6,537 nt of DNA from Chloroflexota bacterium (GCA_013695975.1 JACCZL010000378.1:1-6537), one strand, 5' to 3'; positions 1-5,721 are shown, counted from the first letter of the stretch. Program-made: numbers and translations. Notes: generated by a model from the sequence alone, not told the origin.

Positions 1-846
1 TACGACGAGTTTGGCGCCGACCGCGTGATCGACATGCCGATCTCCGAGAGCGTCATCGTCGCGGCCGCGCTCGGCGCCGCGATCACCGGCCTGCGCCCGA
101 TCATCTCGATGAGCTTCGTCGACTTTACCCTTGGCGCGATGGACGAGCTGATCAACCAGGTCGCCAAGATCCGCTACATGTTCGGCGGCCAGGCCCGAGT
201 GCCGCTGGTGTTCCGCGCCTCCGACGGCGCCGTCCGCCAGGCCGCCGCCCAGCACTCCCAGTGCCTCGAAGCCGTCTTCACCCATTTCCCGGGCTTGAAG
301 GTCGTGGCCCCGTCGACCGTGGCCGACGCCAAGGGCCTCCTGGCGGCCGCCATCGCCGAGCGCAACCCCGTGCTCTACCTCGAGCACAAGGTGCTCGGCA
401 AGAGCAAGGGTCCTGTCCCGAGCGGCGACTACCTGGTCCCGCTCGGCCGCGCCGCCGTCCGCCGCGAAGGCCGCGACGTGACCGTCGTCACCTACTCCCT
501 GATGACCCGCCTCTGCCTGGAGGCGGCCGAGCAGCTCAGCGGCGAGGGGATCGACGTCGAGGTGATCGACTTGCGCAGCCTCGCCCCGCTCGACTTCGAG
601 ACGGTTAGCCGCTCGATCCAGAAGACCCACCGTGCTGTCGTCGTCCACGAGGCCTGGAAGGTCGGCGGCTTCGGCGCCGAGCTGGCGGCCCGAATCGGCG
701 AGGAGCTCTTCGACTGGCTCGACGCCCCCGTCGCGCGGGTGGGAGCCAAGCATACCCCGATGCCCTTCAGCCCGCCGCTCGAGAACGAGATCCTGCCGTC
801 TTCCGCGGATATCCTCGTCGCGATCCGCGACACTGTCGGGCCGTAA
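1..846 (+). CDS. 2-oxoacid dehydrogenase E1 component, beta subunit (5' partial)
   Basis: The reading frame is open from base 1 to the TAA at 844-846, giving 281 residues. Complete E1-beta subunits are about 325-330 aa, so roughly the first 45-50 residues lie outside the window. The visible sequence carries family landmarks in order: DMPISES, with the Glu (codon at 46-48) at the position of the conserved thiamine-diphosphate-activating glutamate; TGLRPI; SFVDF; NQVAKIRYMFGG; PLVFRASDG; AQHSQ, with the conserved His at 253-255; then the C-terminal transketolase-like domain (DVTVVTYS, IDLRSLAPLD, HEAWKVGGFGAE). With an E1-alpha partner the family decarboxylates a 2-oxoacid and acylates the lipoyl group of E2 in the cytoplasm. 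The FVDF and RYMFGG wording resembles acetoin or branched-chain E1-beta (AcoB/BkdB style) more than classical pyruvate E1, but substrate cannot be fixed from this subunit alone. It is probably the end of an E1-alpha/E1-beta operon whose earlier genes lie upstream. Confidence 0.93.
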   Translation, partial: YDEFGADRVIDMPISESVIVAAALGAAITGLRPIISMSFVDFTLGAMDELINQVAKIRYMFGGQARVPLVFRASDGAVRQAAAQHSQCLEAVFTHFPGLKVVAPSTVADAKGLLAAAIAERNPVLYLEHKVLGKSKGPVPSGDYLVPLGRAAVRREGRDVTVVTYSLMTRLCLEAAEQLSGEGIDVEVIDLRSLAPLDFETVSRSIQKTHRAVVVHEAWKVGGFGAELAARIGEELFDWLDAPVARVGAKHTPMPFSPPLENEILPSSADILVAIRDTVGP

Positions 847-907
847 AGGCGGGGCTGCCCGGCGGATCATTCGGAGGGGTGAGCGGCCGGCTCGCCCTTG
901 GAACAGG

Positions 908-936
908 AGAGGGGCGAGCCATCGGCTCGCCCCTCT
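908..936. terminator. GC-rich bidirectional terminator-like stem-loop
   Basis: A perfect 13 bp stem (AGAGGGGCGAGCC at 908-920, pairing with 924-936) closes a 3-base loop ATC. It lies 61 bp after the E1-beta stop and 35 bp after the stop of the converging minus-strand gene, so it could end both transcripts. There is no real T-tract on either side, so intrinsic termination is inferred from stem strength and the convergent position. Confidence 0.6.
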
Positions 937-971
937 TGGATCCACCTCGTCGCCCTCATGGGGCGCGGGCA

Positions 972-1373
972 CTACTTCTTCTCGACCGTCGAAGCCTCGA
1001 AGAGCAGCTCGTGGATCTTCTCGCCCTCGAAGCTGACGTAGTCCCCAACCTTGATGCCCTGGATGTCGAACTCGTCGGTCTTCAGCATCTTGACGACCAC
1101 GGGACCGTCGATGTTGCGCACGATGGCCTCGGGCGGGTTCTTGCTCTTGTCGATTGATTCCACCGTGCCTTCGAGCTCGCGGTCGGCTTCGCTCTCACCC
1201 TGGTCGTTGTCCTCGTCCTCGTCTTCGTCCTCGTCGTCGCCAGCGGCGACGCTCGCCAGGGCGACCGACGCGGGCGAGGTCGAGAACGTGCTCGCCAGGA
1301 TGTTGAGCCCCATCGCGAGCAGCGCGACCATCAGCAGCGCCCGTCCGAACCGCCGCGACACCAGATCTTGCAT
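972..1373 (-). CDS. Small exported protein with acidic Asp/Glu tract, unknown function
   Basis: Encodes 133 aa from the ATG at 1371-1373. This start is preferred over the in-frame ATG at 1386-1388 because GAGGGG (1381-1386) sits 7 bases before it and overlaps the upstream ATG. Residues 1-11 are basic (VSRRFGR), residues 12-27 are a hydrophobic stretch (ALLMVALLAMGLNILA), and small residues with Ala follow (ASVALASVAAG), so this looks like a Sec signal peptide cut at about residue 40-44. SRRFG is only a loose twin-arginine match. A run of alternating Asp/Glu follows at about 46-55. Residues 67-133 look like a compact beta domain (LEGTVESID, VVVKMLKTDEFDIQGIKVGDYVSFEGEKI), of the general OB/SH3-like kind. 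A divalent-cation or surface role for the acidic linker is possible but unproven. I do not recognise the family. It is transcribed away from dnaN and converges on the E1-beta gene. Confidence 0.75.
   Translation of the reverse strand: MQDLVSRRFGRALLMVALLAMGLNILASTFSTSPASVALASVAAGDDEDEDEDEDNDQGESEADRELEGTVESIDKSKNPPEAIVRNIDGPVVVKMLKTDEFDIQGIKVGDYVSFEGEKIHELLFEASTVEKK
1209..1238. repeat. Short tandem repeat encoding the Asp/Glu tract
   Basis: Five consecutive hexamer-like units on the + strand (GTCCTC, GTCCTC, GTCTTC, GTCCTC, GTCGTC) encode the alternating acidic residues of the minus-strand exported protein. Unit number could change by slippage in steps of two residues without breaking the frame. 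Confidence 0.7.
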
Positions 1374-1380
1374 AACACAT

Positions 1381-1386
1381 CCCCTC
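1381..1386 (-). promoter_or_regulatory. Ribosome binding site deciding the start of the acidic exported protein
   Basis: GAGGGG on the minus strand, 7 bases from the ATG at 1371-1373. Because it overlaps the alternative upstream ATG (1386-1388), it favours the shorter product. Confidence 0.6.
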
Positions 1387-1572
1387 ATGGCCTGACCCGG
1401 CCGTCTCTGGCCTGGTCGGCAAACGAATCAGCAGGGATGATGACAGATGGCGTTGAGCCGGCACAAGCGAATCGGGCGGCACAGAGACGTCTCGCCCCGC
1501 CCGTGCAGCACCCTTACGTTGGGCTGCCTGTGCGAATCTGCCCGAAGTGCGCAGACCGCGCGGACCAGGCCA
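1387..1572. other. Intergenic region, no gene seen
   Basis: This is most of the ~326 bp gap between the divergent acidic-protein gene and dnaN. Short open frames here lack ribosome sites and family-like sequence. It should hold the promoter of the minus-strand gene, but I could not pick convincing -35/-10 boxes. The dnaN promoter candidate lies just downstream. Confidence 0.5.
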
Positions 1573-1602
1573 TTGGTGGCTGTGGAGGGCGGCCGGTATG
1601 AT
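1573..1602 (+). promoter_or_regulatory. Candidate sigma-70 type promoter for dnaN
   Basis: TTGGTG (1573-1578) and TATGAT (1597-1602) are separated by 18 bp. TATGAT matches five of six bases of the -10 consensus, while the -35 is weak (TTG conserved). Transcription would begin near 1609, giving a leader of about 90 bases before the dnaN GTG. Confidence 0.45.
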
Positions 1603-1686
1603 GGTGCCGTCCGCGCTCGAGACGTGCGCGGGGCGTCGCCGTGGGCGCTCGCACGGGTCGCGATACGCCTGGTCCGAGCGGCGACG

Positions 1687-1693
1687 AAGGGAG
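1687..1693 (+). promoter_or_regulatory. dnaN ribosome binding site
   Basis: AAGGGAG lies 6 bases before the GTG at 1700-1702. It fixes the start there rather than at the in-frame ATG at 1547, whose extra 51 residues are Arg/Gly-rich and unlike any clamp N-terminus. Confidence 0.8.
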
Positions 1694-1699
1694 CACACC

Positions 1700-2842
1700 G
1701 TGAAATTGACCTGCTTACCGGAGAAGCTGGCCGAGGGGCTCGCGACCGTCGGTCGGGTCGTCTCGACCAGGAGCACGCTGCCCGTCTTGAGCAACGTCCT
1801 CCTGCAGACCGATGAGGGCCAGCTCAAGCTGTCGGCCACCAACCTCGAGCTGGCGGTGAGCTGCTGGGTCGGCGCGCGGGTCGAGTCTGAGGGGGCAATC
1901 ACCCTGCCGTCGCGGCTCCTGATCGACTACGTCGGCCTGCTCGGCGCCGGCGAGCCGCTCAGCCTCGAGTTGAAGGGCAAGAAGGTCCATCTCGCCTGCG
2001 GCCGTTTCGAGGCCAATATCAGTGGGATCGACGCCGACGACTTTCCGCCGATCCCAACCGTCAGCGGCGGCGCCAGCCTGCCGATGCGAGCGAGCGTGCT
2101 GAAAGAGGCGATCGAGCAAGTCGTCTTCGCCGCCGCCCAGGACGACAGCCGTCCGGTCCTGGCCGGCGTCCTGATGACCGTCAAGGAGGGCAAGCTCACC
2201 CTCGCCGCGGCCGACGGCTTCCGCCTCGCCGTCCGCCGCGTGGACCTCGGCACCACCGACGGTCCAGAGCTCCAGATGATCGTGCCCGCCCGCACGCTGA
2301 TCGAGGTCGCCCGCGGCCTGTCCGACGACGAGGAAGAGGTCGTCGAAGTCGCCTCGACCCCGGACCAGAACCAGGTCCTCTTCAAGCACAAGGGCGCCGA
2401 GGTCGTCTCGCGCCTGATCGAGGGCCAGTTCCCCGACTACAACCGGATCATACCGAAGGACTCGAAGACCCGCGTCACCCTGCAGACCGCCGACTTTCTC
2501 CGCGCGACCAAGGCCGCTCAGGTCTTCGCCCGCGACAACTCGATGATCGTCCGCCTCCAGCTCGTCCCGGCCGAGGGCGACGACGCGGCGATCGGCAAGG
2601 TCACCGTCACGGCCACCTCCGCAGAGATCGGCGACAACACCGGCGATGTCGACGCCAGCGTCGAAGGCGAAGCCCAGCACGTCGCCTTCAATGGCCGCTA
2701 CCTCCGCGACGCCCTCGAAGCCCTCGACGCCCAGCAAGCCTTCCTCGAAGTCACCGGCCCCGCCAGCCCCGGCGTCATCCGCCCCGCCAGCGGCCCCAAC
2801 GGCTACCTCCACGTCATCATGCCGATGCACGTCGCCCGGTAA
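1700..2842 (+). CDS. dnaN: DNA polymerase III beta subunit (sliding clamp)
   Basis: Encodes 380 aa, close to the usual 366-380 of bacterial clamps, from a GTG with a good Shine-Dalgarno. The protein begins MKLTCLPEKL. It should form the ring-shaped homodimer that tethers DNA polymerase III and other DNA-handling proteins to DNA. Three clamp domains are expected at about 1-120, 128-250 and 256-380. Recognisable motifs are STLPVLSNVLL (25-35), SRPVLAGVLM (150-159), ADGFRLA (171-177), GQFPDYNRIIPK (242-253) and the C-terminal VIMPMHVAR (372-380). ADGFRLA and VIMPM correspond to parts of the hydrophobic pocket that binds clamp-binding peptides. An acidic stretch (DDEEEVVEV, 209-217) is a local peculiarity. 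It is not next to dnaA or recF within the window and appears to be a single-gene transcript, with its own promoter candidate upstream and a strong stem-loop downstream. Identification is from family motifs and is near certain. Confidence 0.97.
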   Translation: MKLTCLPEKLAEGLATVGRVVSTRSTLPVLSNVLLQTDEGQLKLSATNLELAVSCWVGARVESEGAITLPSRLLIDYVGLLGAGEPLSLELKGKKVHLACGRFEANISGIDADDFPPIPTVSGGASLPMRASVLKEAIEQVVFAAAQDDSRPVLAGVLMTVKEGKLTLAAADGFRLAVRRVDLGTTDGPELQMIVPARTLIEVARGLSDDEEEVVEVASTPDQNQVLFKHKGAEVVSRLIEGQFPDYNRIIPKDSKTRVTLQTADFLRATKAAQVFARDNSMIVRLQLVPAEGDDAAIGKVTVTATSAEIGDNTGDVDASVEGEAQHVAFNGRYLRDALEALDAQQAFLEVTGPASPGVIRPASGPNGYLHVIMPMHVAR

Positions 2843-2898
2843 ATAACGGGGTGTCTTTCGAATCCTGGTCGGCGAGCCGAACCGCTGCACTCCAAATG

Positions 2899-2914
2899 TT
2901 CCCGGCGCCGGGAA
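2899..2914. repeat. 16 bp perfect palindrome downstream of dnaN
   Basis: TTCCCGGCGCCGGGAA reads the same on both strands. It lies 56 bp after the dnaN stop and before the terminator-like stem-loop. It could be a protein-binding site or a short RNA hairpin; nothing visible decides between them. Confidence 0.5.
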
Positions 2915-2961
2915 GTCGTAGGTATCTGTGAGAGGGTGAGGCTGTCCCGATCCGGAGAGGG

Positions 2962-3004
2962 GCAGCAAGAGCCCCCGCCGCGACCCCGGCGGGGCCTCTG
3001 CTGC
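2962..3004 (+). terminator. Long GC-rich stem-loop, probable dnaN terminator
   Basis: Three paired segments: GCAGCA with TGCTGC (2962-2967, 2999-3004), GAG with CTC (2969-2971, 2996-2998), and CCCCGCCG with CGGCGGGG (2973-2980, 2987-2994). There is one bulged A, one C-C mismatch and a 6-base loop. It lies about 120 bp past the dnaN stop. There is no T-tract, so termination is inferred from structure and position. Element A lies 15 bp beyond it. Confidence 0.6.
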
Positions 3005-3014
3005 GTCTCAGGGA

Positions 3015-3019
3015 CTAAG
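3015..3019. repeat. Left target-site repeat of element A (CTAAG)
   Basis: CTAAG directly precedes the left terminal repeat of element A. The same five bases occur at 5604-5608, outside element B, where A's other target copy should be if B split it from A. CTAA within it fits the YTAR four-base target rule known for the IS701 family. Confidence 0.55.
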
Positions 3020-3033
3020 CTAGGCTTTGTCCA
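3020..3033. repeat. Element A left terminal inverted repeat
   Basis: CTAGGCTTTGTCCA, a perfect complement of 4463-4476; the identity extends to 3018. Confidence 0.8.
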
Positions 3034-3035
3034 AG

Positions 3036-4394
3036 TTATGCCGCGTACGCCAGGGTATCGGTGAGGCGGTCAAAGAGCGCCCGCGGGATTTCTACGCTGT
3101 CGGTGGTGTCGGGTGAGGTGCAGAAAGCGGTGACGGGCCAGAGGTGCTGACGGACGAACGCGAGGGTGTCCGAGAAGGTCGGGGTGGGTTTGGTGTACCA
3201 GGCGGCTTGGCGCGCGGGCAGATCCTGCCCCTGGAGCAGCGCGTCGGCGAACAGCGTCACGAGCGAGAAGAGTCCGAGCAGGGCCGGGGTGGTGCGGAGG
3301 ATGGCCAGGTCCGACCACTGGCGCTGGGTTTCGACCCCGAGGTGGGCGCGCCCCTCGTGGAAGGTCACCTCGAGCTGCCAGCGCGAGACGAACCACGCAA
3401 GGATCTGGGCCGGCTGGACCGCGGGGTCGGTGCAGAGCAGGGCTTGCGAGTCGAACTGCCCGTCGGGAGCCCGGAGCAGCACCCAGCGCAGCCCGACGGT
3501 GGGCTGGCCGCCGTGATACCAGACGGCCGTGCCGGTCGCCACGTCGACCGAGGCGGTCCCGCCGCCGTACCAGGGGACCGTCAGCGTCTGCCAGGCGGTG
3601 TCCGGATCGAGCAGGCGCTGGGCCAGAGTGGGTTGGCGCGCCCCTTTGCGGCGGGGCCGCCCCTTGGTCCCCGGCTCGCGCGGTGGGGCCGGGTCGTACA
3701 GCGCCGCGTCGAGCCGCAGGCGGGTGACCACCGTCACCGGCTGCTGCAGGCCGGCCGCGTCGGCCAACAGCTCCAGGGCGGCGTAGGTGCTGTCGGCGAC
3801 CACCACCAGGGCGCGATCGGGCAGCCAGCGCCGCAGTTGGCGGATCAGCTGGCGCCCCCAGTCGGGCAGCGTCTTGTGGCGCCGGCCCCGCTCCTGGGCA
3901 TAGCGCTCCGAGGGGGCCAAGACCGTCAAGAACGGCAAGGCCCAGACGCGGCCGGCCCAGGGAACCCGGGCCAGCAGGTGCAGCGACACCCAGCGCAGCC
4001 CGCTGGCCTGGACGACGTGCCCTTTGCTCGAGCGGACTGGATCCCGGTAGATCCCCTTGGCCGCGATCTTGGCCCCCCGCCGCCGCTCGATCGTGTCGTC
4101 CAACCCGACCACGATCGGACCATCGGCCGGCACAAAGGCGCGCACCAGCGCCCGCAGCAGGCGCCGGCTGAGCTCCCGACTCGACCACCGCGCCCGATTG
4201 AGCACCCGGTGGTAGTTCTGGAATTGCCGCTCGCCGCTCAGGCCCATGACCCGCAGGACGGCCGCGACCGTCCGCTGGCCCGGGGCCAGGATCGCCCCGA
4301 CCACCAGCACCGTGACCCAGTCCCACACCCGCTCGCTGAACACCGTCTCGCACCGGCGCAGGACGCGTATAATCTCGACAGGCAGGTTCCCCAT
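3036..4394 (-). CDS. IS701-family transposase of element A
   Basis: Encodes 452 aa from the ATG at 4392-4394, with AAAGGG (4401-4406) 6 bases upstream. It is an RNase H-fold DDE transposase. Candidate catalytic acids are Asp99 or Asp100 in VVGLDDTIERRRG, Asp201 in VVVADSTYAALELL and Glu342 in SRWQLEVTF. Arg338 stands four residues before the Glu, as in the R-x3-E signature of the IS4-related superfamily. Other typical segments are GIYRDPVRSSKGHVV (114-128), PWAGRVWALPFLTVLAPSERY (145-165) and HLGVETQRQWSDLA (351-364). Residues 231-260 are a basic Pro/Arg-rich insertion between the second Asp and the Glu. It is intact, with no frameshift. It runs opposite to dnaN, and its leader holds a 12 bp palindrome. 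The family call is from motif recognition; a broader IS4-type label would be the fallback. Confidence 0.9.
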   Translation of the reverse strand: MGNLPVEIIRVLRRCETVFSERVWDWVTVLVVGAILAPGQRTVAAVLRVMGLSGERQFQNYHRVLNRARWSSRELSRRLLRALVRAFVPADGPIVVGLDDTIERRRGAKIAAKGIYRDPVRSSKGHVVQASGLRWVSLHLLARVPWAGRVWALPFLTVLAPSERYAQERGRRHKTLPDWGRQLIRQLRRWLPDRALVVVADSTYAALELLADAAGLQQPVTVVTRLRLDAALYDPAPPREPGTKGRPRRKGARQPTLAQRLLDPDTAWQTLTVPWYGGGTASVDVATGTAVWYHGGQPTVGLRWVLLRAPDGQFDSQALLCTDPAVQPAQILAWFVSRWQLEVTFHEGRAHLGVETQRQWSDLAILRTTPALLGLFSLVTLFADALLQGQDLPARQAAWYTKPTPTFSDTLAFVRQHLWPVTAFCTSPDTTDSVEIPRALFDRLTDTLAYAA

Positions 4395-4427
4395 GACTCA
4401 CCCTTTCTTGCCGGTTGGGCGTGCGTT

Positions 4428-4439
4428 CAGGGTACCCTG
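4428..4439. repeat. 12 bp palindrome in the leader of element A transposase
   Basis: CAGGGTACCCTG lies 34-45 bp upstream of the transposase ATG, between it and the right terminal repeat. It may be an operator or a leader hairpin limiting transposase expression; the role is inferred from position only. Confidence 0.4.
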
Positions 4440-4462
4440 CCTCTCCTTTTCTGTCTATCAAA

Positions 4463-4476
4463 TGGACAAAGCCTAG
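4463..4476. repeat. Element A right terminal inverted repeat
   Basis: TGGACAAAGCCTAG, a perfect complement of 3020-3033. Its last six bases, GCCTAG, also form most of the 8 bp target duplication of element B. Confidence 0.8.
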
Positions 4477-4478
4477 CT
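4471..4478. repeat. Left target duplication of element B (GCCTAGCT)
   Basis: The 8 bp immediately left of element B are identical to 5598-5605 immediately right of it. Six of the eight bases are the right tip of element A. Confidence 0.85.
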
Positions 4479-4495
4479 GAGGCCCGGTCATAACT
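4479..4495. repeat. Element B left terminal inverted repeat
   Basis: GAGGCCCGGTCATAACT, a perfect 17 bp complement of 5581-5597. The match ends at the next inward base. Confidence 0.88.
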
Positions 4496-4508
4496 CGTGG
4501 CTTCCCGA

Positions 4509-5498
4509 TCAGGCGGCTTTGAGGAAGGCTTTGAGGCCGACGCGGAGGTCTTGTCCGTGCTCGAAGCGGTAGAGCAGGGTCAACTGATAGAGGAAGACGG
4601 CACCGAGGGCGAAGCGCTGGGTGCGGACCAGGCCGCGCGTGGGGACCGAGCCGTGGGCGTCGAAGATGCCCTTGAACTGCCCGTTGAAGTTCTCGATCGC
4701 CAGGGAGCGCAGCTTGTGAAAGACCCGGCGGACCTCGACCCCATCGTCGGTATGGGGATAGCGGCCGCGACGGGTGGCGACCAGGAGGCGATCGGCGGTG
4801 GTGCAGTGGTCGCGGACGGCCGGGTCGTTGTAGTGGGTATCGCCAAGGACGAAGCGCGCCTCGAGCGGCAACTCGTCGAGCAGGCGCGGGGCCGGCCCGT
4901 TGTCGGCGGTGTTGGCCGGGGTCAGCTCGGCGGCGAGCGGGATCCAGACGGCCGCGACCGTGGTGGCGAGGTGGAGCTTCCACCCGTAGACCCAGCCGTG
5001 CCAGCCGGACTTGGTCCAGCCGGCCTCGGTGTCGATCGAGGTGTGGGGCACGACGCCCGCGTCACGGTGCTTCTTGTGCCAGACACCGCCGCGCGCGTGC
5101 AGCACCGTGCTATCGAGCGCCACCGCATGGCCGCCGGCCGCCCACGGGTCGATCAGCCCGACGAGGTGCCGCCCCAGACAGCCGATCCGCGCCGGCAGGG
5201 TGCTCGGCAGCGTCGCCAGCCGGCGCTCCCAGGTCCGACGACTCGGAAAGCGGCCCTGCTCGGACAAGCGCGTCCGCAGGGCCTGCATCTCCCAGGTCGG
5301 CTGCTCCAGGATCGCGATCAGCCCACTGACCGTCGAGACGTTGCGTACCAGCATGATCACCAGTGCCTTCAAGAAGAGCCGGTCCGAGTAGACCGCTGGA
5401 CGCCCACCCCGCGCCCCACCCCGCGCCTTGATGGCCGGAATCGGGATCCCATCGATCAGGTCGACGAGCGCCAGCAACAGCGACGACTGCAGGACCAT
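4509..5498 (-). CDS. DDE_Tnp_1-type (IS4/IS5 superfamily) transposase of element B
   Basis: Encodes 329 aa from the ATG at 5496-5498, preceded by AGGTGG about 4 bases upstream. The DDE catalytic triad is readable: Asp129 in HAVALDSTVLHARGG, Asp220 in ARFVLGDTHYND, and Glu269 in RSLAIENFNGQFK. Lys276 follows the Glu after six residues, as in the E-x6-K signature of the IS4/IS5 superfamily (Pfam DDE_Tnp_1). The segment GVWHKKHRDAGVVPHTSIDTE (138-158), followed by a GWHGWVYGWKLHL-like stretch (165-177), is typical of a transposase group I recall as common in Chloroflexota and cyanobacteria. The N-terminal 1-110 is a helical DNA-binding region with a basic GGARGGRPAVYSDR stretch. The frame is intact. 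The 8 bp target duplication fits some IS5 and IS4 subgroups; I cannot assign the subgroup without a database search. Confidence 0.9.
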   Translation of the reverse strand: MVLQSSLLLALVDLIDGIPIPAIKARGGARGGRPAVYSDRLFLKALVIMLVRNVSTVSGLIAILEQPTWEMQALRTRLSEQGRFPSRRTWERRLATLPSTLPARIGCLGRHLVGLIDPWAAGGHAVALDSTVLHARGGVWHKKHRDAGVVPHTSIDTEAGWTKSGWHGWVYGWKLHLATTVAAVWIPLAAELTPANTADNGPAPRLLDELPLEARFVLGDTHYNDPAVRDHCTTADRLLVATRRGRYPHTDDGVEVRRVFHKLRSLAIENFNGQFKGIFDAHGSVPTRGLVRTQRFALGAVFLYQLTLLYRFEHGQDLRVGLKAFLKAA

Positions 5499-5543
5499 GG
5501 AACCACCTGCCTGGTGTGGTCTGACAGCCCCATGGTAGGCGTT

Positions 5544-5579
5544 CCAGGCCCCGCCGGTCTTCTGTCCGGTGGGGCCTGG
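5544..5579. other. Subterminal hairpin in element B, between right repeat and transposase start
   Basis: A 14 bp stem (CCAGGCCCCGCCGG at 5544-5557 with CCGGTGGGGCCTGG at 5566-5579; one position is G-T in a + strand RNA) around an 8-base loop. It ends one base before the right terminal repeat and 45 bp upstream of the transposase ATG. Transcripts entering element B from outside on - would carry it in their leader. A role in stopping or structuring read-through transcription is inferred. Confidence 0.65.
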
Positions 5580-5580
5580 C

Positions 5581-5597
5581 AGTTATGACCGGGCCTC
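5581..5597. repeat. Element B right terminal inverted repeat
   Basis: AGTTATGACCGGGCCTC, a perfect complement of 4479-4495. Confidence 0.88.
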
Positions 5598-5605
5598 GCC
5601 TAGCT
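5598..5605. repeat. Right target duplication of element B (GCCTAGCT)
   Basis: Identical to 4471-4478. Because it copies GCCTAG from the tip of element A, a 6 bp fragment of A's terminal repeat now stands outside B. Confidence 0.85.
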
Positions 5606-5608
5606 AAG
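5604..5608. repeat. Displaced right target-site repeat of element A (CTAAG)
   Basis: CTAAG directly follows the duplicated GCCTAG tip and matches the bases left of element A (3015-3019). It overlaps B's duplication by two bases, as expected if B's 8 bp target spanned A's tip and the first two bases of A's target repeat. Confidence 0.55.
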
Positions 5609-5721
5609 GCCGCCCGGGGACGCACATTCAGCATCCCGGCGACCGCCGACCGGCTCGCGGCGGCGGCGTTTCGGGAGGCGGATGACCAGCGGCGCGCCAG
5701 TCGATCGGCGACGCGGATTGA

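Larger units (their letters stand above)
3020..4476 (-). mobile_element. IS701-like insertion sequence (element A), apparently complete
   Basis: About 1457 bp bounded by perfect 14 bp inverted repeats: CTAGGCTTTGTCCA at 3020-3033 and its complement at 4463-4476. It contains one intact transposase gene on -, whose stop codon is only 2 bp inside the left repeat. Both ends and the gene are intact, so it may still be able to move. The exact tips are ambiguous. Alternative ends at 3024 and 4472 would give 10 bp repeats (GCTTTGTCCA) and a palindromic CTAG duplication, which also fits the YTAR rule. Two extra outer bases also match (16 bp in total, 3018-3033 and 4463-4478). Confidence 0.85.
4479..5597 (-). 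mobile_element. DDE_Tnp_1-type insertion sequence (element B), complete
   Basis: 1119 bp with perfect 17 bp terminal inverted repeats (starting GAGGCCCGGTCATAACT at 4479-4495, complement at 5581-5597) and a perfect 8 bp direct duplication, GCCTAGCT, on both sides. It contains a single intact transposase gene on - and a strong hairpin just inside the right repeat. Exact duplications and repeats suggest a fairly recent insertion. It lies 2 bp beyond the right tip of element A. Confidence 0.9.

Noticed and set aside
1547..1699. Upstream in-frame extension of dnaN (ATG at 1547)
   Set aside because: The added residues are Arg/Gly-rich, contain the putative promoter and lack homology to clamp N-termini; the GTG at 1700 has the better ribosome site.
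2843..2961. Possible tRNA or small RNA after dnaN
   Set aside because: No cloverleaf or TTC-loop signature could be built; only the 16 bp palindrome stands out.
1715..2968. 417-residue open frame on the minus strand
   Set aside because: Antisense shadow of dnaN, whose identity is beyond doubt from its motifs.
3034..3040. AGTTATG next to element A's left repeat, matching the start of element B's right repeat
   Set aside because: A 7 bp match without any extended similarity; likely coincidence.
3144..4493. 449-residue open frame on the + strand
   Set aside because: Antisense to the element A transposase; long antisense frames are common in GC-rich genes, and its sequence has no recognisable domain.
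3070..4983. 637-residue open frame on the minus strand across both insertion sequences
   Set aside because: It is a Pro/Arg/Ala-rich shadow frame over two clear transposases in other frames; it crosses the junction of the two elements and has no family-like motifs.
4497..5588. 363-residue open frame on the + strand
   Set aside because: Antisense shadow of the element B transposase, ending inside the terminal repeat.
3020..5597. Composite transposon formed by the two insertion sequences
   Set aside because: The two elements are of different families, have different terminal repeats and enclose no passenger gene; tandem nested insertion explains the structure.
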